Assembly: GCA_018065465.1 (NCBI GenBank)
Contig: JAGHTC010000015.1
Span: forward strand, 1 to 34,872
Direction: 5' to 3'
Source: Candidatus Ruminococcus equi
Lineage (GTDB): Bacteria > Bacillota > Clostridia > Oscillospirales > Acutalibacteraceae
Length of the DNA: 34,872 nt
Part shown: positions 8,988 through 18,913 of the stretch, in pieces
Numbering within the stretch: the first letter of the stretch is position 1
Layout of the letters: each line of letters starts with the position of its first letter
Notes under the pieces: model-generated
What the model saw: the letters and a program-made list of their open reading frames with translations, nothing else
Databases searched by the model: none
What the model was told of the DNA's origin: nothing
Translations under genes and position numbers: made by a program

Positions 8988-9596
8988 TTGCATATCCCGA
9001 CTACTATAACAAAAGAAATTGATGTGTTGACTTTTGACGACGCTTTAAAACAGACAAACATCAATTATGACTGTGAAAAGTGGCTCTATGTTCCCGATTA
9101 TTACTGCGAATACAGATATATTTTAGGAACAAAGGGCAAAAATCCGCTTATCTGTATCGGCATAAATCCCTCTACCGCCGAGCCGGATAATCTCGACAAT
9201 ACTCTGAAATCCGTAGAAAGAATTGCACTTTATAACGGCTTTGACAGTTTTATTATGTTCAACGTCTACGCCCAGCGTGCTACAAATCCCGACGATATGG
9301 AAAAAGAGTTTAACATCTTTCTTCATAAAGAGAATATGAAAGCATTCGAATATGTTTTGAAAAAACAATCCACACCGCCTTCTATATGGGCGGCGTGGGG
9401 AAATATAATTGAAAAGCGAGATTATCTGAAAGAATGTGTTTTGAGCTTATCGGAAATTTCAAAACGCTTTAATTCAAATTGGTACAGCGTAGGGAAGATA
9501 TCAAAGAAAGGTCATCCTCATCATCCTTTGTACCTGAAAAAAGACAGTACGCTCGATATATTTGATATCGACAGGTACATAGAAACATTACTATAA
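8988..9596 (+). CDS. DUF1643-like protein
   Basis: TTG start with GAGGTG RBS; PLICIGINPSTAEPDNLDNTLKSVERIALYNGFDSFIMFNVYAQRATNP. Confidence 0.75.
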   Translation: MHIPTTITKEIDVLTFDDALKQTNINYDCEKWLYVPDYYCEYRYILGTKGKNPLICIGINPSTAEPDNLDNTLKSVERIALYNGFDSFIMFNVYAQRATNPDDMEKEFNIFLHKENMKAFEYVLKKQSTPPSIWAAWGNIIEKRDYLKECVLSLSEISKRFNSNWYSVGKISKKGHPHHPLYLKKDSTLDIFDIDRYIETLL

Positions 9597-9600
9597 AAAC

Positions 9601-9640
9601 AACCTCGGTTGAGAACAACTCAGCCGAGGTTTAGTTTTAT
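9601..9640. terminator. Terminator hairpin between convergent genes
   Basis: AACCTCGGTTGAG-AACAA-CTCAGCCGAGGTT (one G-T wobble) followed by T-rich sequence. Confidence 0.75.
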
Positions 9641-10089
9641 TCTTTTACTGTGAATTCCAATGTGTGAATAAAGTCGAACAAGTCTTCATAGTCGGAAATC
9701 GTATAGTGAATATTACCGACTTTAAAAAGTTTTTCGCCCTCAAATTTGAATTTACATTCGCTGTCATCTTTTAAGATGAAGTTGATAGTCTGCTTGCTGT
9801 CTTTCATACTGTCGTCGGTCTGCTTGTTGATTTCGACTTTCGAAAGAGCATCGTAGACGGACATAATAACAGTGTAGTCTGTACTTTCACATACTCTTTT
9901 GACGCTGTTTTCCTCGTATGTAATTCTGACCTTTACGGGGTATTTTTCATCATCAACAGCCTTGACAAGTTGTTTTGTGCTTTTTGTTGTATCTCCGTCC
10001 AAAAGGCTGACATTGAGCGTAGGACTCAACTTTGCACAAGAGCAAAGAAGAAGCATAGCGCAAATCAGCAGGGGTAGTAGTTTTTTCAT
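9637..10089 (-). CDS. Putative lipoprotein of unknown function
   Basis: MKKLLPLLICAMLLLCSCAKLSPT with a lipobox (LCSC); start at 10089 rather than 10173 gives a proper signal peptide. Confidence 0.7.
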   Translation of the reverse strand: MKKLLPLLICAMLLLCSCAKLSPTLNVSLLDGDTTKSTKQLVKAVDDEKYPVKVRITYEENSVKRVCESTDYTVIMSVYDALSKVEINKQTDDSMKDSKQTINFILKDDSECKFKFEGEKLFKVGNIHYTISDYEDLFDFIHTLEFTVKE

Positions 10090-10099
10090 AATATCCCCC

Positions 10100-10531
10100 T
10101 TATTGTCTGAATATATCAGCTTCAGTAAATAATTTAATGGAATTTTCGGTGAGGATTTTCTCAGCAAGTTCATTATCTTCTACACGAAGAACAACATAGG
10201 CATACTGTTTTGAAACAGTAATGAAAGTGTACATATATTCAATGTTGATGTGGTTATCTGTGAGAATACCGACAACCTTTGCGAGTGAACCTGCTTCATC
10301 AGTAACAGCAACACCCACAACATTGGTGATAGAAGTAAATGCACCGATATCTTCTAACGCTTCTTTTGCTTTTTCACTGTCAGAAACAATGAGCCTGAGT
10401 ATGCCGAAATCCTGAGTATCTGCAATACTCATTGCGCGAATGTCAACATTAGCAGTTGCAAGAGTATCTGTAATAGTGCGAAGTGTACCTTCTTTGTTTT
10501 CAACAAAAATTGATAATTGTCTGATAGCCAT
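10100..10531 (-). CDS. Tandem ACT-domain protein
   Basis: 143 aa; RQLSIFVENKEGTLRTITDTLATANVDIRAMSI and DEAGSLAKVVGILTDNHINIEYMY, two ACT repeats; downstream of a paaK-like gene. Confidence 0.88.
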   Translation of the reverse strand: MAIRQLSIFVENKEGTLRTITDTLATANVDIRAMSIADTQDFGILRLIVSDSEKAKEALEDIGAFTSITNVVGVAVTDEAGSLAKVVGILTDNHINIEYMYTFITVSKQYAYVVLRVEDNELAEKILTENSIKLFTEADIFRQ

Positions 10532-10545
10532 AATATTTCCTCCGT

Positions 10546-11865
10546 TTATGTTGTAATACCGTATTTGCGTCTTTTATCAATAACCCTCTTTGCTTTACCT
10601 TCACTGCGTTCGATAGTTTTCGGAGCAACAAGGTGAACAGTAGGGCCAATACCGAGCATGGTGCGAATTTCGACTTGCAGTTTCTTTTCGCGGCGAGAAA
10701 TCTCTTTGACCGTATCCGAGAAGTTTTCGGGGTTCATTTCGATATAGATATCGAGTGTGTCGGTGTTGTTAACTCTGTCAACGATGATTTGGTAATTCGG
10801 AGCATATCCGCAGTTAAGAAGTACCGTTTCAATCTGACTCGGGAATACATTAACTCCGCGAATAATCATCATATCGTCGGTTCTGCCCATCGGCTTTGTC
10901 ATCTTTATAAATGTTCTTCCGCACGAACACTTTTCACGGGAAAGAACACAGATATCACGAGTACGATAACGAATAAGGGGAAAGGCCTCTTTATCAAGAG
11001 AGGTAAATACAAGTTCACCTTTTTCGCCCTCTTTGAGAGTCTCGCCTGTATCCGGGTCGATAATTTCTGCGAGGAAGTGGTCTTCGTTGATGTGCATACC
11101 GTTTTGTTCACAACATTCAAAAGCAACACCGGGACCGCTTGTTTCGGTAAGTCCGTAGATGTCGTATGCTTTGATACCGAGCGATTGTTCAATATCGTGT
11201 CGCATTTCTTCTGTCCAGGGCTCAGCACCGAAGATACCGATTCTAAGTTTGTTGTCTTCGGGTTTATAGCCTTTTTCCTTAAGACATTCACCGATATATG
11301 AGGCGTATGAAGGAGTACAACAGATTATTGTAGCGTTTAGGTCCATCATAAATTGAATTTGTCTGTCTGTGTTACCGCTCGACATGGGGAGTGTAAGACA
11401 GCCGACTTTGTGTGAACCGCCGTGAATACCTGCACCGCCTGTAAAGAGCCCGTAGCCGTAGCAAACCTGGCACACATCGTCTTTTGTACCGCCCATAGCA
11501 ACAATTGCTCTTGCTACGCAGTCTTCCCAAAGGTCAATGTCGTGCTGAGTATAGAAAGCAACAACTCTTTTGCCCGTTGTACCGGATGTGCTTTGTATAC
11601 GCACACAGTTTTTAAGGTCGGTTGCAAGCATACCGTAGGGGTACGCTTCTCTTAAATCGGCTTTTGATATGAGCGGGAGTTTTGAAAGGTCATCAAGACT
11701 TTTGATGTCCTCGGGCTTAACTCCTTTTTCATCCATAAGGTTACGATAGTATTCTACATTCTCGTAAACCCTTTTAACTTGTTTTTTGAGTTTTTCAGCC
11801 TGCAAAGATTTTATATCTTCAACAGGCATTGTCTCTATTTCTTTTTGATAATAATTCATGTGCAT
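10546..11865 (-). CDS. Phenylacetate-CoA ligase-like adenylate-forming enzyme (copy 1)
   Basis: RIQSTSGTTGKRVVAFYTQHD, DIYGLTETSGPGVAFEC, RYRTRDICVL, GRTDDMMIIRGVNVFPSQIE. Confidence 0.92.
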   Translation of the reverse strand: MHMNYYQKEIETMPVEDIKSLQAEKLKKQVKRVYENVEYYRNLMDEKGVKPEDIKSLDDLSKLPLISKADLREAYPYGMLATDLKNCVRIQSTSGTTGKRVVAFYTQHDIDLWEDCVARAIVAMGGTKDDVCQVCYGYGLFTGGAGIHGGSHKVGCLTLPMSSGNTDRQIQFMMDLNATIICCTPSYASYIGECLKEKGYKPEDNKLRIGIFGAEPWTEEMRHDIEQSLGIKAYDIYGLTETSGPGVAFECCEQNGMHINEDHFLAEIIDPDTGETLKEGEKGELVFTSLDKEAFPLIRYRTRDICVLSREKCSCGRTFIKMTKPMGRTDDMMIIRGVNVFPSQIETVLLNCGYAPNYQIIVDRVNNTDTLDIYIEMNPENFSDTVKEISRREKKLQVEIRTMLGIGPTVHLVAPKTIERSEGKAKRVIDKRRKYGITT

Positions 11866-11871
11866 CAGTCC

Positions 11872-12447
11872 TTAACAGTAGTATCCTAATTCAAACGCCT
11901 TTTTATTCATCTCAATAAATTGAGGCTTTACAGAATTTTCAATGGCATTTATCCACTTTTCATAAGGAATGTCAAAATATTTAGCAAGTCTTCCCATAAG
12001 TACGATATTACTTGCTTTTGCTGAGCCTGCTTGTGTAGCAAGTGACAAAGCATCAATTGCATCAACATTAACGCCCTTATCTTTCATTTCTGTGAGTACA
12101 TCTTTAGGATATTCTGCCGCACCGATAATAACGGGCATCGGGTCGATTTCCTGAGTGTTTACGATAACAGTACCGTCTTTTGAAAGCTGTTTTACATATC
12201 TTGCTGCTTCGATTTTTTCAAAAGATACGATAAAATCTGCCTCGCCGTCTTCTATAACCGGTGAATAAACCTTGTCACCAAAACGAACATAGGTAACAAC
12301 AGAACCGCCTCTTTGGCTCATTCCGTGTACTTCCGAAACTTTTACATCATAGCCTTCGTCAACAAGAAGTTTACCGAGTAATTTGCTGGCTAAAAGTGAG
12401 CCTTGTCCGCCTACGCCGACAATCATAATGTTTTTTGTATCCATCAT
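11872..12447 (-). CDS. iorB: Indolepyruvate ferredoxin oxidoreductase beta subunit
   Basis: NIMIVGVGGQGSLLASKLLGKLL, EVHGMSQRGGSVVTYVRFG; ATGA overlap with iorA. Confidence 0.92.
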   Translation of the reverse strand: MMDTKNIMIVGVGGQGSLLASKLLGKLLVDEGYDVKVSEVHGMSQRGGSVVTYVRFGDKVYSPVIEDGEADFIVSFEKIEAARYVKQLSKDGTVIVNTQEIDPMPVIIGAAEYPKDVLTEMKDKGVNVDAIDALSLATQAGSAKASNIVLMGRLAKYFDIPYEKWINAIENSVKPQFIEMNKKAFELGYYC

Positions 12448-14180
12448 TTTACCTCACTTTCAAAAGCATCGAATGCACAAAGTTGCTTGCAAACTTCACA
12501 GCCGATACAAAGCGTAGTGTCTACTTTTGCGTGACCGTCTTTGAATGAAATTGCGGGGCAGCCGAATTTCATACATTTTTTACAGCCCTTGCATTTATCT
12601 GTGTTGACTTTAAGCGGTGTTTTCGGCTTAACATATTTTAAGAGTACACAAGGCCTTCTTGAAATGATAACAGAAGGCTCATTCTTGTTGAGTTCCTCTT
12701 TGAGTACCTTTTCACATTCGTCAAGGTTATACGGGTCAACAACTCGAACAGAATTTATTCCGACAGAATGACACAGGTCTTCAAGATTGATTTTGCCTGC
12801 GGGGTCACCTTTTATTGAGTAACCTGTAGTCGGATTTTGCTGATGTCCTGTCATACCTGTAATTGAGTTATCAAGGATAATAACGGTACTGTTAGACATA
12901 TTGTAAGCAATGTTGATAAGTCCAGTAACACCGGAGTGCATGAAGGTAGAATCACCGATAACACAAACTGTTTTTTGTTCGGTTTCAGTACCGCCTGCTT
13001 TGTTAAATCCGTGAATACTTGAAACCGAAGCACCCATACAAAGTGTAGAATCCAAAGCGCAAAGGGGAGGCTGTGCACCCAAAGTGTAGCATCCGATATC
13101 GCCCAAAACGGTAACTTTGTTTCTAGCAAGCACATAGTACATTCCTCTGTGAGGGCATCCCGCACACATCATCGGAGGTCTTACGGGAATTTGTGTATCT
13201 AGGTCAACCGAATATTTATCTTGAATATTAAATGCTTTTGCAATTGATTTTTGTGAGAATTCTCCCAAAATCGAGAAAACTTCTCTTCCGATAACATCAA
13301 CGCCGATAGACTTGCAGTGGTTTTCTATTATCGGGTCTAATTCTTCAACAACATAAATTTTGTTGACAAGTTTTGCAAAATCTTTGATAAGGTTTATCGG
13401 CAGCGGATTTACCATACCGAGTTTGAGTACAGAAACAGAGTCACCGAAAACTTCTTTAACATATTGGTAAGAAGTACTTGATGTGATAATACCGAATTCA
13501 GCGTTATCGGCTTTTTCTATTCTGTTGATACCCGATGTATCTGCATATTCTGTGAGTGCCTTTGTACGTTCTTCAACAAAAGGATGTCTCTTGATAGCAT
13601 TACCGGGCATCATAATATATTTTGCGCCGTTTTTAGCATATTCTTTTGTAACTTCGGTTCGTTCACCAATTTCAACAATACTCTGTGAGTGTGCAACTCT
13701 TGTGCATGTTTTGATGAAAACAGGAGTGTCAAAGTTTTCAGAAATCTCAAAAGCAAGTTTTGCAAATTCAAGGCATTCTTCTGAATCCGAAGGCTCAAGC
13801 ATAGGGATTTTTGATGCAATGGCATAGTGCCTTGAATCCTGTTCATTTTGTGATGAGTGCATACCCGGGTCATCTGCAACACAGATAACAAGTCCTGCAT
13901 TAACGCCTGTGTATGACATAGTAAACAGCGGGTCAGCCGCTACATTAAGTCCGACATGTTTCATACAGCAGGCACTTCTTTTGCCCTGTAAAGCAGCGCC
14001 GAAAGCGGTTTCCATAGCGACCTTTTCATTCGGTGCCCATTCGCAGTATGTATCAGAAAATTTAGCAAATTCTTCAGTAATTTCAGTACTCGGTGTACCC
14101 GGGTAACTTGAAATAAGTGAGCAACCGCCCTCGTATAAGCCTCTTGCGATAGCCGCATTACCAATTAAAAGTTTTTTCAT
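12444..14180 (-). CDS. iorA: Indolepyruvate ferredoxin oxidoreductase alpha subunit
   Basis: LIGNAAIARGLYEGGCSLISSYPGTPSTEI, PPMMCAGCPHRGMYYVL, TPP-binding GDSTFMHSGVTGL, C-terminal 2x[4Fe-4S] CKGCKKCMKFGCP / CIGCEVCKQLC. Confidence 0.95.
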   Translation of the reverse strand: MKKLLIGNAAIARGLYEGGCSLISSYPGTPSTEITEEFAKFSDTYCEWAPNEKVAMETAFGAALQGKRSACCMKHVGLNVAADPLFTMSYTGVNAGLVICVADDPGMHSSQNEQDSRHYAIASKIPMLEPSDSEECLEFAKLAFEISENFDTPVFIKTCTRVAHSQSIVEIGERTEVTKEYAKNGAKYIMMPGNAIKRHPFVEERTKALTEYADTSGINRIEKADNAEFGIITSSTSYQYVKEVFGDSVSVLKLGMVNPLPINLIKDFAKLVNKIYVVEELDPIIENHCKSIGVDVIGREVFSILGEFSQKSIAKAFNIQDKYSVDLDTQIPVRPPMMCAGCPHRGMYYVLARNKVTVLGDIGCYTLGAQPPLCALDSTLCMGASVSSIHGFNKAGGTETEQKTVCVIGDSTFMHSGVTGLINIAYNMSNSTVIILDNSITGMTGHQQNPTTGYSIKGDPAGKINLEDLCHSVGINSVRVVDPYNLDECEKVLKEELNKNEPSVIISRRPCVLLKYVKPKTPLKVNTDKCKGCKKCMKFGCPAISFKDGHAKVDTTLCIGCEVCKQLCAFDAFESEVK

Positions 14181-14190
14181 ATCTTACCTC

Positions 14191-15492
14191 TTAAGCGTTT
14201 CTTAAATCAACAATTCTTTTTGCTTTTCCCTGGAATCTTTCAAGGGACTTCGGAGCAACCAAAGTTACTTTTGTACGAAGACCGAGAATAGATTGCATCT
14301 TAGCTTCGATTTTCTTTTGTAAATCGGCAAGGTTCTTGTAGTTTTCAAGCAACTTTTCGTTTACGAGTTCAACCTTGATTTCAAGAGAATCTTTGTAGTT
14401 GTTTCTTGTTATGATAAGCTGGTAGTGCGGTGCGATACCGTCAATACCTATAAGTATATTTTCAATCTGTGTGGGGAAGACATTAACGCCTTTGATGATG
14501 AGCATATCATCAGTTCTTCCCATAGTTTTAGCCATTCTTACGTGAGTTCTTCCGCATGAACAAGGCTGATAGTTGAGTTTAGTAATATCCTTTGTTCTGT
14601 AGCGCAGTACCGGCATACCTTTTCTTGTAAGCGTAGTAACGACAAGTTCACCGACTTCGCCTTCACCGAGTCTTTCACCTGTTTCTTTGTCGATGATTTC
14701 GGGGAAGAACTGGTCTTCTGCAAAGTGCATACCGTCTCTTGCTTCGCAGTCACCGCTGACACCGGGGCCGCCGAGTTCTGTCATACCGTAGTTGTCTGAT
14801 ACTCTGATGTTAAAGTTTTCTTCAATTTGAGTACGCATAGCAACAGTACAAGGCTCGCTGCCGAGAATACCGAGCTTGAGTTTGTAGTCTGAAAGGGGAT
14901 AGCCAGCTTCTTTAACTGCCTCTGAAAGATATACAGCATATGACGGAGTAGATACAAGTCCTGTAACACCGTAGTCGCGCATCATCATAAGTTGCTTATC
15001 GGTATTACCTGAAGATGCAGGAATTACCGTAGCACCGATTTTTTCCATGCCGTAGTGGAGTCCCAAAGCACCGGTGAAAAGTCCGTATCCGAAACTGATT
15101 TGGATAATGTCGTTTTCTGTTACACCGCCTGCAACTGCAACTCTTGCTACAAGGTCAGACCAACCGTCAATGTCTTCTTTGGTATATACGCCGACTGTGG
15201 GCTTTCCTGTAGTACCTGATGAAGCGTGGATTCTGATGATATCTTTCATATCACACGCCATAAGTCCAAACGGGTAATTATCTCTGAAATCGTCCTTTGT
15301 TGTAAAAGGAATGTATTTAATGTCTGATAACTCTTTGATTTTACTGCCGTCAAGAACGCCGCATTCTGTCAATCTTTTGTTGTAGAGTGCAACATTGTTG
15401 TAGCAGTAGTTTACAACCCATTTTAATCTTTGAAGCTGCAATGCCTCAATTTCTTTTCTCGGCATTGTTTCTATATCTTTTTGAAACATCAT
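14191..15492 (-). CDS. Phenylacetate-CoA ligase-like adenylate-forming enzyme (copy 2)
   Basis: RIHASSGTTGKPTVGVYTKED, DNYGMTELGGPGVSGDC, RYRTKDITKL, GRTDDMLIIKGVNVFPTQIE. Confidence 0.92.
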   Translation of the reverse strand: MMFQKDIETMPRKEIEALQLQRLKWVVNYCYNNVALYNKRLTECGVLDGSKIKELSDIKYIPFTTKDDFRDNYPFGLMACDMKDIIRIHASSGTTGKPTVGVYTKEDIDGWSDLVARVAVAGGVTENDIIQISFGYGLFTGALGLHYGMEKIGATVIPASSGNTDKQLMMMRDYGVTGLVSTPSYAVYLSEAVKEAGYPLSDYKLKLGILGSEPCTVAMRTQIEENFNIRVSDNYGMTELGGPGVSGDCEARDGMHFAEDQFFPEIIDKETGERLGEGEVGELVVTTLTRKGMPVLRYRTKDITKLNYQPCSCGRTHVRMAKTMGRTDDMLIIKGVNVFPTQIENILIGIDGIAPHYQLIITRNNYKDSLEIKVELVNEKLLENYKNLADLQKKIEAKMQSILGLRTKVTLVAPKSLERFQGKAKRIVDLRNA

Positions 15493-15563
15493 AATGTTTT
15501 TACCTCACTCTAATTTTATTCAAAAAATAATTAAGATAATATAAACCTAAGTTATTTCTTAGC

Positions 15564-17204
15564 TTACAGTAAAGCCATAGCTGCTAATATTAAAAGTACT
15601 AAGAAGATTACTCCGAAAATACATCTAACAATTAAGCCGGTTATATAGGAATATAATTTCTTTGTTTTACCACTTGACTTAAACTCTAACATATCAATAT
15701 AAGGTACTGGATTACGCCTAAACCAACCTGTAATTTCAACTTCATTTCCAATGTGTTTTTTAGTTCCAAATAAAGCAAATAATTTATCCCAGAATTTTAA
15801 TGGTTGTTTGTAGTTTAGTAATACAAGTCCTGTATCATCTAGGATTACAAAGTCTTCATTGAAGATACAACCTGGATCTCCGCGCCCGATTAATTCACCT
15901 TTAAGTTTACAAGGGATTGCTTTCATATCTGATACTTCTATTCTTTCCATTAAGCTTTCAACTGTTTCGTCGCTGAAGTTTTTAGGATGTCTATAGAAGA
16001 ATTTAATAAACGATACTAACATGCCAAGTACTGCTAAAGCAGATGGAATAATATATAATGGGGTGTTTGGATTTACTGCTATTACAACGAAGAATAATAC
16101 AATTGCTGCAATAAATAATATAGTAGGAATAATACATAAAAAAACTTCAAGTGCAAATTGAGGCACATAACTTTTTTCTTTCTTTTCTGTGAAATCAATA
16201 TATGGTTCTTGGTTGAATTCTTTCGAATATTTTGCAAGTTCTAATATTCTTTTTGATACAAGTGGGTGTGTTGCGTTCAATTCATACCATTTTGCCCAAG
16301 TGTTAAATAAATCCCAACGCATAGCCTTTTTGATTGAAACTTTATTTGCTTCGCCATTAAAAGAACATGCTGATGCAGTGATTGCTTGGCTCGAACTTTT
16401 ATCTGATATACCTAAAGTAGTATTATCACCAACAAAATGTTTTTTATTTTTATCAACTTTAGCAGTTGTAAGTCCAAAACCTATTTTTACTAAAGCTGAA
16501 CTTAGCGCAGCAGGTTTTTTTGTAGTTCTTGCTGAAAATTCATCTGCGTAGTATTCTCTGGATCTTGATAACCATAAAACTATATATTCAGAAATAATAT
16601 ATATCAACATACAAATTAAACCGATAAGGACGATGATTCCTTCACTATCGCTTTTACTGCTACTGTTAGATGTTGTCTTTTTAGGATTTGATGAAGATCT
16701 TATTAGTGCATTAGCAGCACCTAAAAAGATTAGTGGAATCATTTGAACGACAGTCATAAGTAACATATCATAATGAGTAGCGTGACCAATTTCGTGAGCT
16801 ACGACGGCTTTAATTTCTTCTTCATCTAACAGATCAAAGATACCTTTTGATAAGATGATTCTTGCATCATTTTTCACTCTGCCATATGTAAAAGCATTTG
16901 GTGCACCATCATTAATAAAGCCGAGTTTTGGATATTTCATATTATGTTCTTTACAAGTATCTTCAATAAATGTTCTTAAATAATCTGGTGTTTCATAATT
17001 AAAGTCTACTTTATAAAAAAGTTTCATTGTAATATCTGTTATAAAAGGACCAATTAAAAATTGTATTACAATCAACACTAATGAAATCAACAATCCGAAG
17101 GCTACAGGAATCTCGAATATACTAAATATTAAAACTAATATTACGGCAAGCAATAAATAAAGTCCCGTTATTGTACATATTGAAATTAAACCTAATTTTT
17201 TCAT
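15564..17204 (-). CDS. M48-family membrane metalloprotease (HtpX-like) with extended C-terminal region
   Basis: 546 aa; zinc-binding VVAHEIGHATHYD; N-terminal TM helices; C-terminal stretch LIGRGDPGCIFNEDFVILDDTGLVLLNYKQP...EITGWFRRNPVPYIDM and two further TM segments. Confidence 0.88.
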   Translation of the reverse strand: MKKLGLISICTITGLYLLLAVILVLIFSIFEIPVAFGLLISLVLIVIQFLIGPFITDITMKLFYKVDFNYETPDYLRTFIEDTCKEHNMKYPKLGFINDGAPNAFTYGRVKNDARIILSKGIFDLLDEEEIKAVVAHEIGHATHYDMLLMTVVQMIPLIFLGAANALIRSSSNPKKTTSNSSSKSDSEGIIVLIGLICMLIYIISEYIVLWLSRSREYYADEFSARTTKKPAALSSALVKIGFGLTTAKVDKNKKHFVGDNTTLGISDKSSSQAITASACSFNGEANKVSIKKAMRWDLFNTWAKWYELNATHPLVSKRILELAKYSKEFNQEPYIDFTEKKEKSYVPQFALEVFLCIIPTILFIAAIVLFFVVIAVNPNTPLYIIPSALAVLGMLVSFIKFFYRHPKNFSDETVESLMERIEVSDMKAIPCKLKGELIGRGDPGCIFNEDFVILDDTGLVLLNYKQPLKFWDKLFALFGTKKHIGNEVEITGWFRRNPVPYIDMLEFKSSGKTKKLYSYITGLIVRCIFGVIFLVLLILAAMALL

Positions 17205-17228
17205 ATTAACCCCCTGAAAAATTATTAA

Positions 17229-18824
17229 TTAATTATTGCTTGTTTCTTCATCTCCTATAGCATGTTTAGAACTAACAGTAACTTTTCTATCGAAGCAACT
17301 AAATATGTTATTAACTGATTCTTGATTTTTGTTAGGAAATACTAAACTAATAATTGGAACTAATACAAGATTTGCTAACATTGCAAGTACGCCAGCATTT
17401 ATCGGAGATGTAAAGTACGGGCTGATGAAAACATTTCCTGTAAAGTTGCAAGCCATATCGGCAATCATAATTCCTGCGCCCAAAATAAAACTTACCCAAA
17501 CGGCTGCTTTTGAAGTTTTCTTCATATACAAGCCATAGAGGAACGGAGCAAGGAAGGCACCTGCCAAAGCACCCCAGGAGATACCCATAAGTTGTGCAAT
17601 GAAGGTAACAGATGATTTTGCCTGAATAATAGCAAGCAAAGCAGAAACAGCAATAAAGAAAACAATGAGTATTCTCATACATCTCATCTTTGATTTTTCC
17701 GTCATTGTGCCAGCTTCACTCTTACCTTTGAAAATAGGATTGATAAAGTCAAGAGTAAGTGTAGCGCCCGATGTGAGAACAAGGCTCGAAAGTGTACTCA
17801 TACTTGCAGACAAAACGAGTATAACAACAATACCAATCAGTACAGGGGAAAGGTTTTCGAGCATAGAGGGTATAATAGAGTCGAAACCGTTTTTGTCAAC
17901 TGCTTCCTGTGTTGTAAAGATTCTGCCGAATCCACCGAGGAAGTAACAACCGCCGGCAACGATTACAGCAAATGCAGTGGAAACGATAGTACCTGTGCTG
18001 ATGGATTTTTCACTTTTGATGGCATAGAATTTCTGTACCATCTGAGGAAGTCCCCAAGTTCCGAGTGATGTAAGAATTACAACACCGAAAAGTCCGAAGA
18101 AGTCAGGACCGAAGAAAGAAGTGAAAGCACCGTTGAATGTTGTGCCTGCCGCAGTTTGTACAGATTGGTGAGAAAGCTCTGCAACAGCCTCGCTGATACC
18201 GCCTTTTGAAAGCATAATTGCAACGATAACAGCAACGATACCGAAAAGCATAATGATACCTTGAATAAAGTCGTTGATAGCAGTGGCCATATATCCGCCG
18301 ACAACAACATAGATTCCTGTGAGTACTGCCATACCGATAACGCAGTATGTGTAGTCAATATGAAATGCCATCTCAAAAAGTCTTGAAAGACCGTTGTAAA
18401 GCGAAGCGGTGTAGGGAATAAGGAAAACGAAGATAATAACCGCAGCGGCAATCTTCAAAGCATTTGAGTCAAATCTCTTTCCGAAAAAGTCGGGCATAGT
18501 AGCAGAAGAAAGATGCTGTGTCATAACTCTTGTTCTTCTGCCGAGAAGTTTCCAGGCAAGAAGTGAGCCGATAAGAGCATTTCCTATGCCTATCCAAGTA
18601 GCCGCCATACCGTATTTCCAGCCGAACTGTCCGGCGTAGCCGACAAAGATAACAGCCGAAAAGTACGAAGTACCGAAAGCAAAAGCAGTCAGCCACGGGC
18701 CGACATTTCTGCTGCCGAGTACAAAGCCGTTTACATCGGTGGCTTGTTTTCTGCAGTAGATTCCCACGCCTATCATAACAGCGAAGAAAGCAATCAGAAA
18801 GATGATTTTAATTAACATATCCAT
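17229..18824 (-). CDS. Sodium:solute symporter (SSS family)
   Basis: 531 aa; multiple TM segments; GSRNVGPWLTAFAFGTSYFSAVIFVGYAGQFGWKYG, GSLLAWKLLGRRTRVMTQHL, LSASMSTLSSLVLTSGA. Confidence 0.88.
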   Translation of the reverse strand: MDMLIKIIFLIAFFAVMIGVGIYCRKQATDVNGFVLGSRNVGPWLTAFAFGTSYFSAVIFVGYAGQFGWKYGMAATWIGIGNALIGSLLAWKLLGRRTRVMTQHLSSATMPDFFGKRFDSNALKIAAAVIIFVFLIPYTASLYNGLSRLFEMAFHIDYTYCVIGMAVLTGIYVVVGGYMATAINDFIQGIIMLFGIVAVIVAIMLSKGGISEAVAELSHQSVQTAAGTTFNGAFTSFFGPDFFGLFGVVILTSLGTWGLPQMVQKFYAIKSEKSISTGTIVSTAFAVIVAGGCYFLGGFGRIFTTQEAVDKNGFDSIIPSMLENLSPVLIGIVVILVLSASMSTLSSLVLTSGATLTLDFINPIFKGKSEAGTMTEKSKMRCMRILIVFFIAVSALLAIIQAKSSVTFIAQLMGISWGALAGAFLAPFLYGLYMKKTSKAAVWVSFILGAGIMIADMACNFTGNVFISPYFTSPINAGVLAMLANLVLVPIISLVFPNKNQESVNNIFSCFDRKVTVSSKHAIGDEETSNN

Positions 18825-18913
18825 TGTATAACTCTCCTTTATGAATATAATTCAATATTAGAAAAATAATGAATGCAAATTAATGTAAAATTGAAAAAGA
18901 AAGGATGAAAAAT

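Noticed and set aside
10633-11301. 222-aa plus-strand ORF antisense to the PaaK-like gene (copy 1)
   Set aside because: Long, but lies entirely inside a confident CDS; codon mirror effects commonly create such ORFs. No domain or signal recognised.
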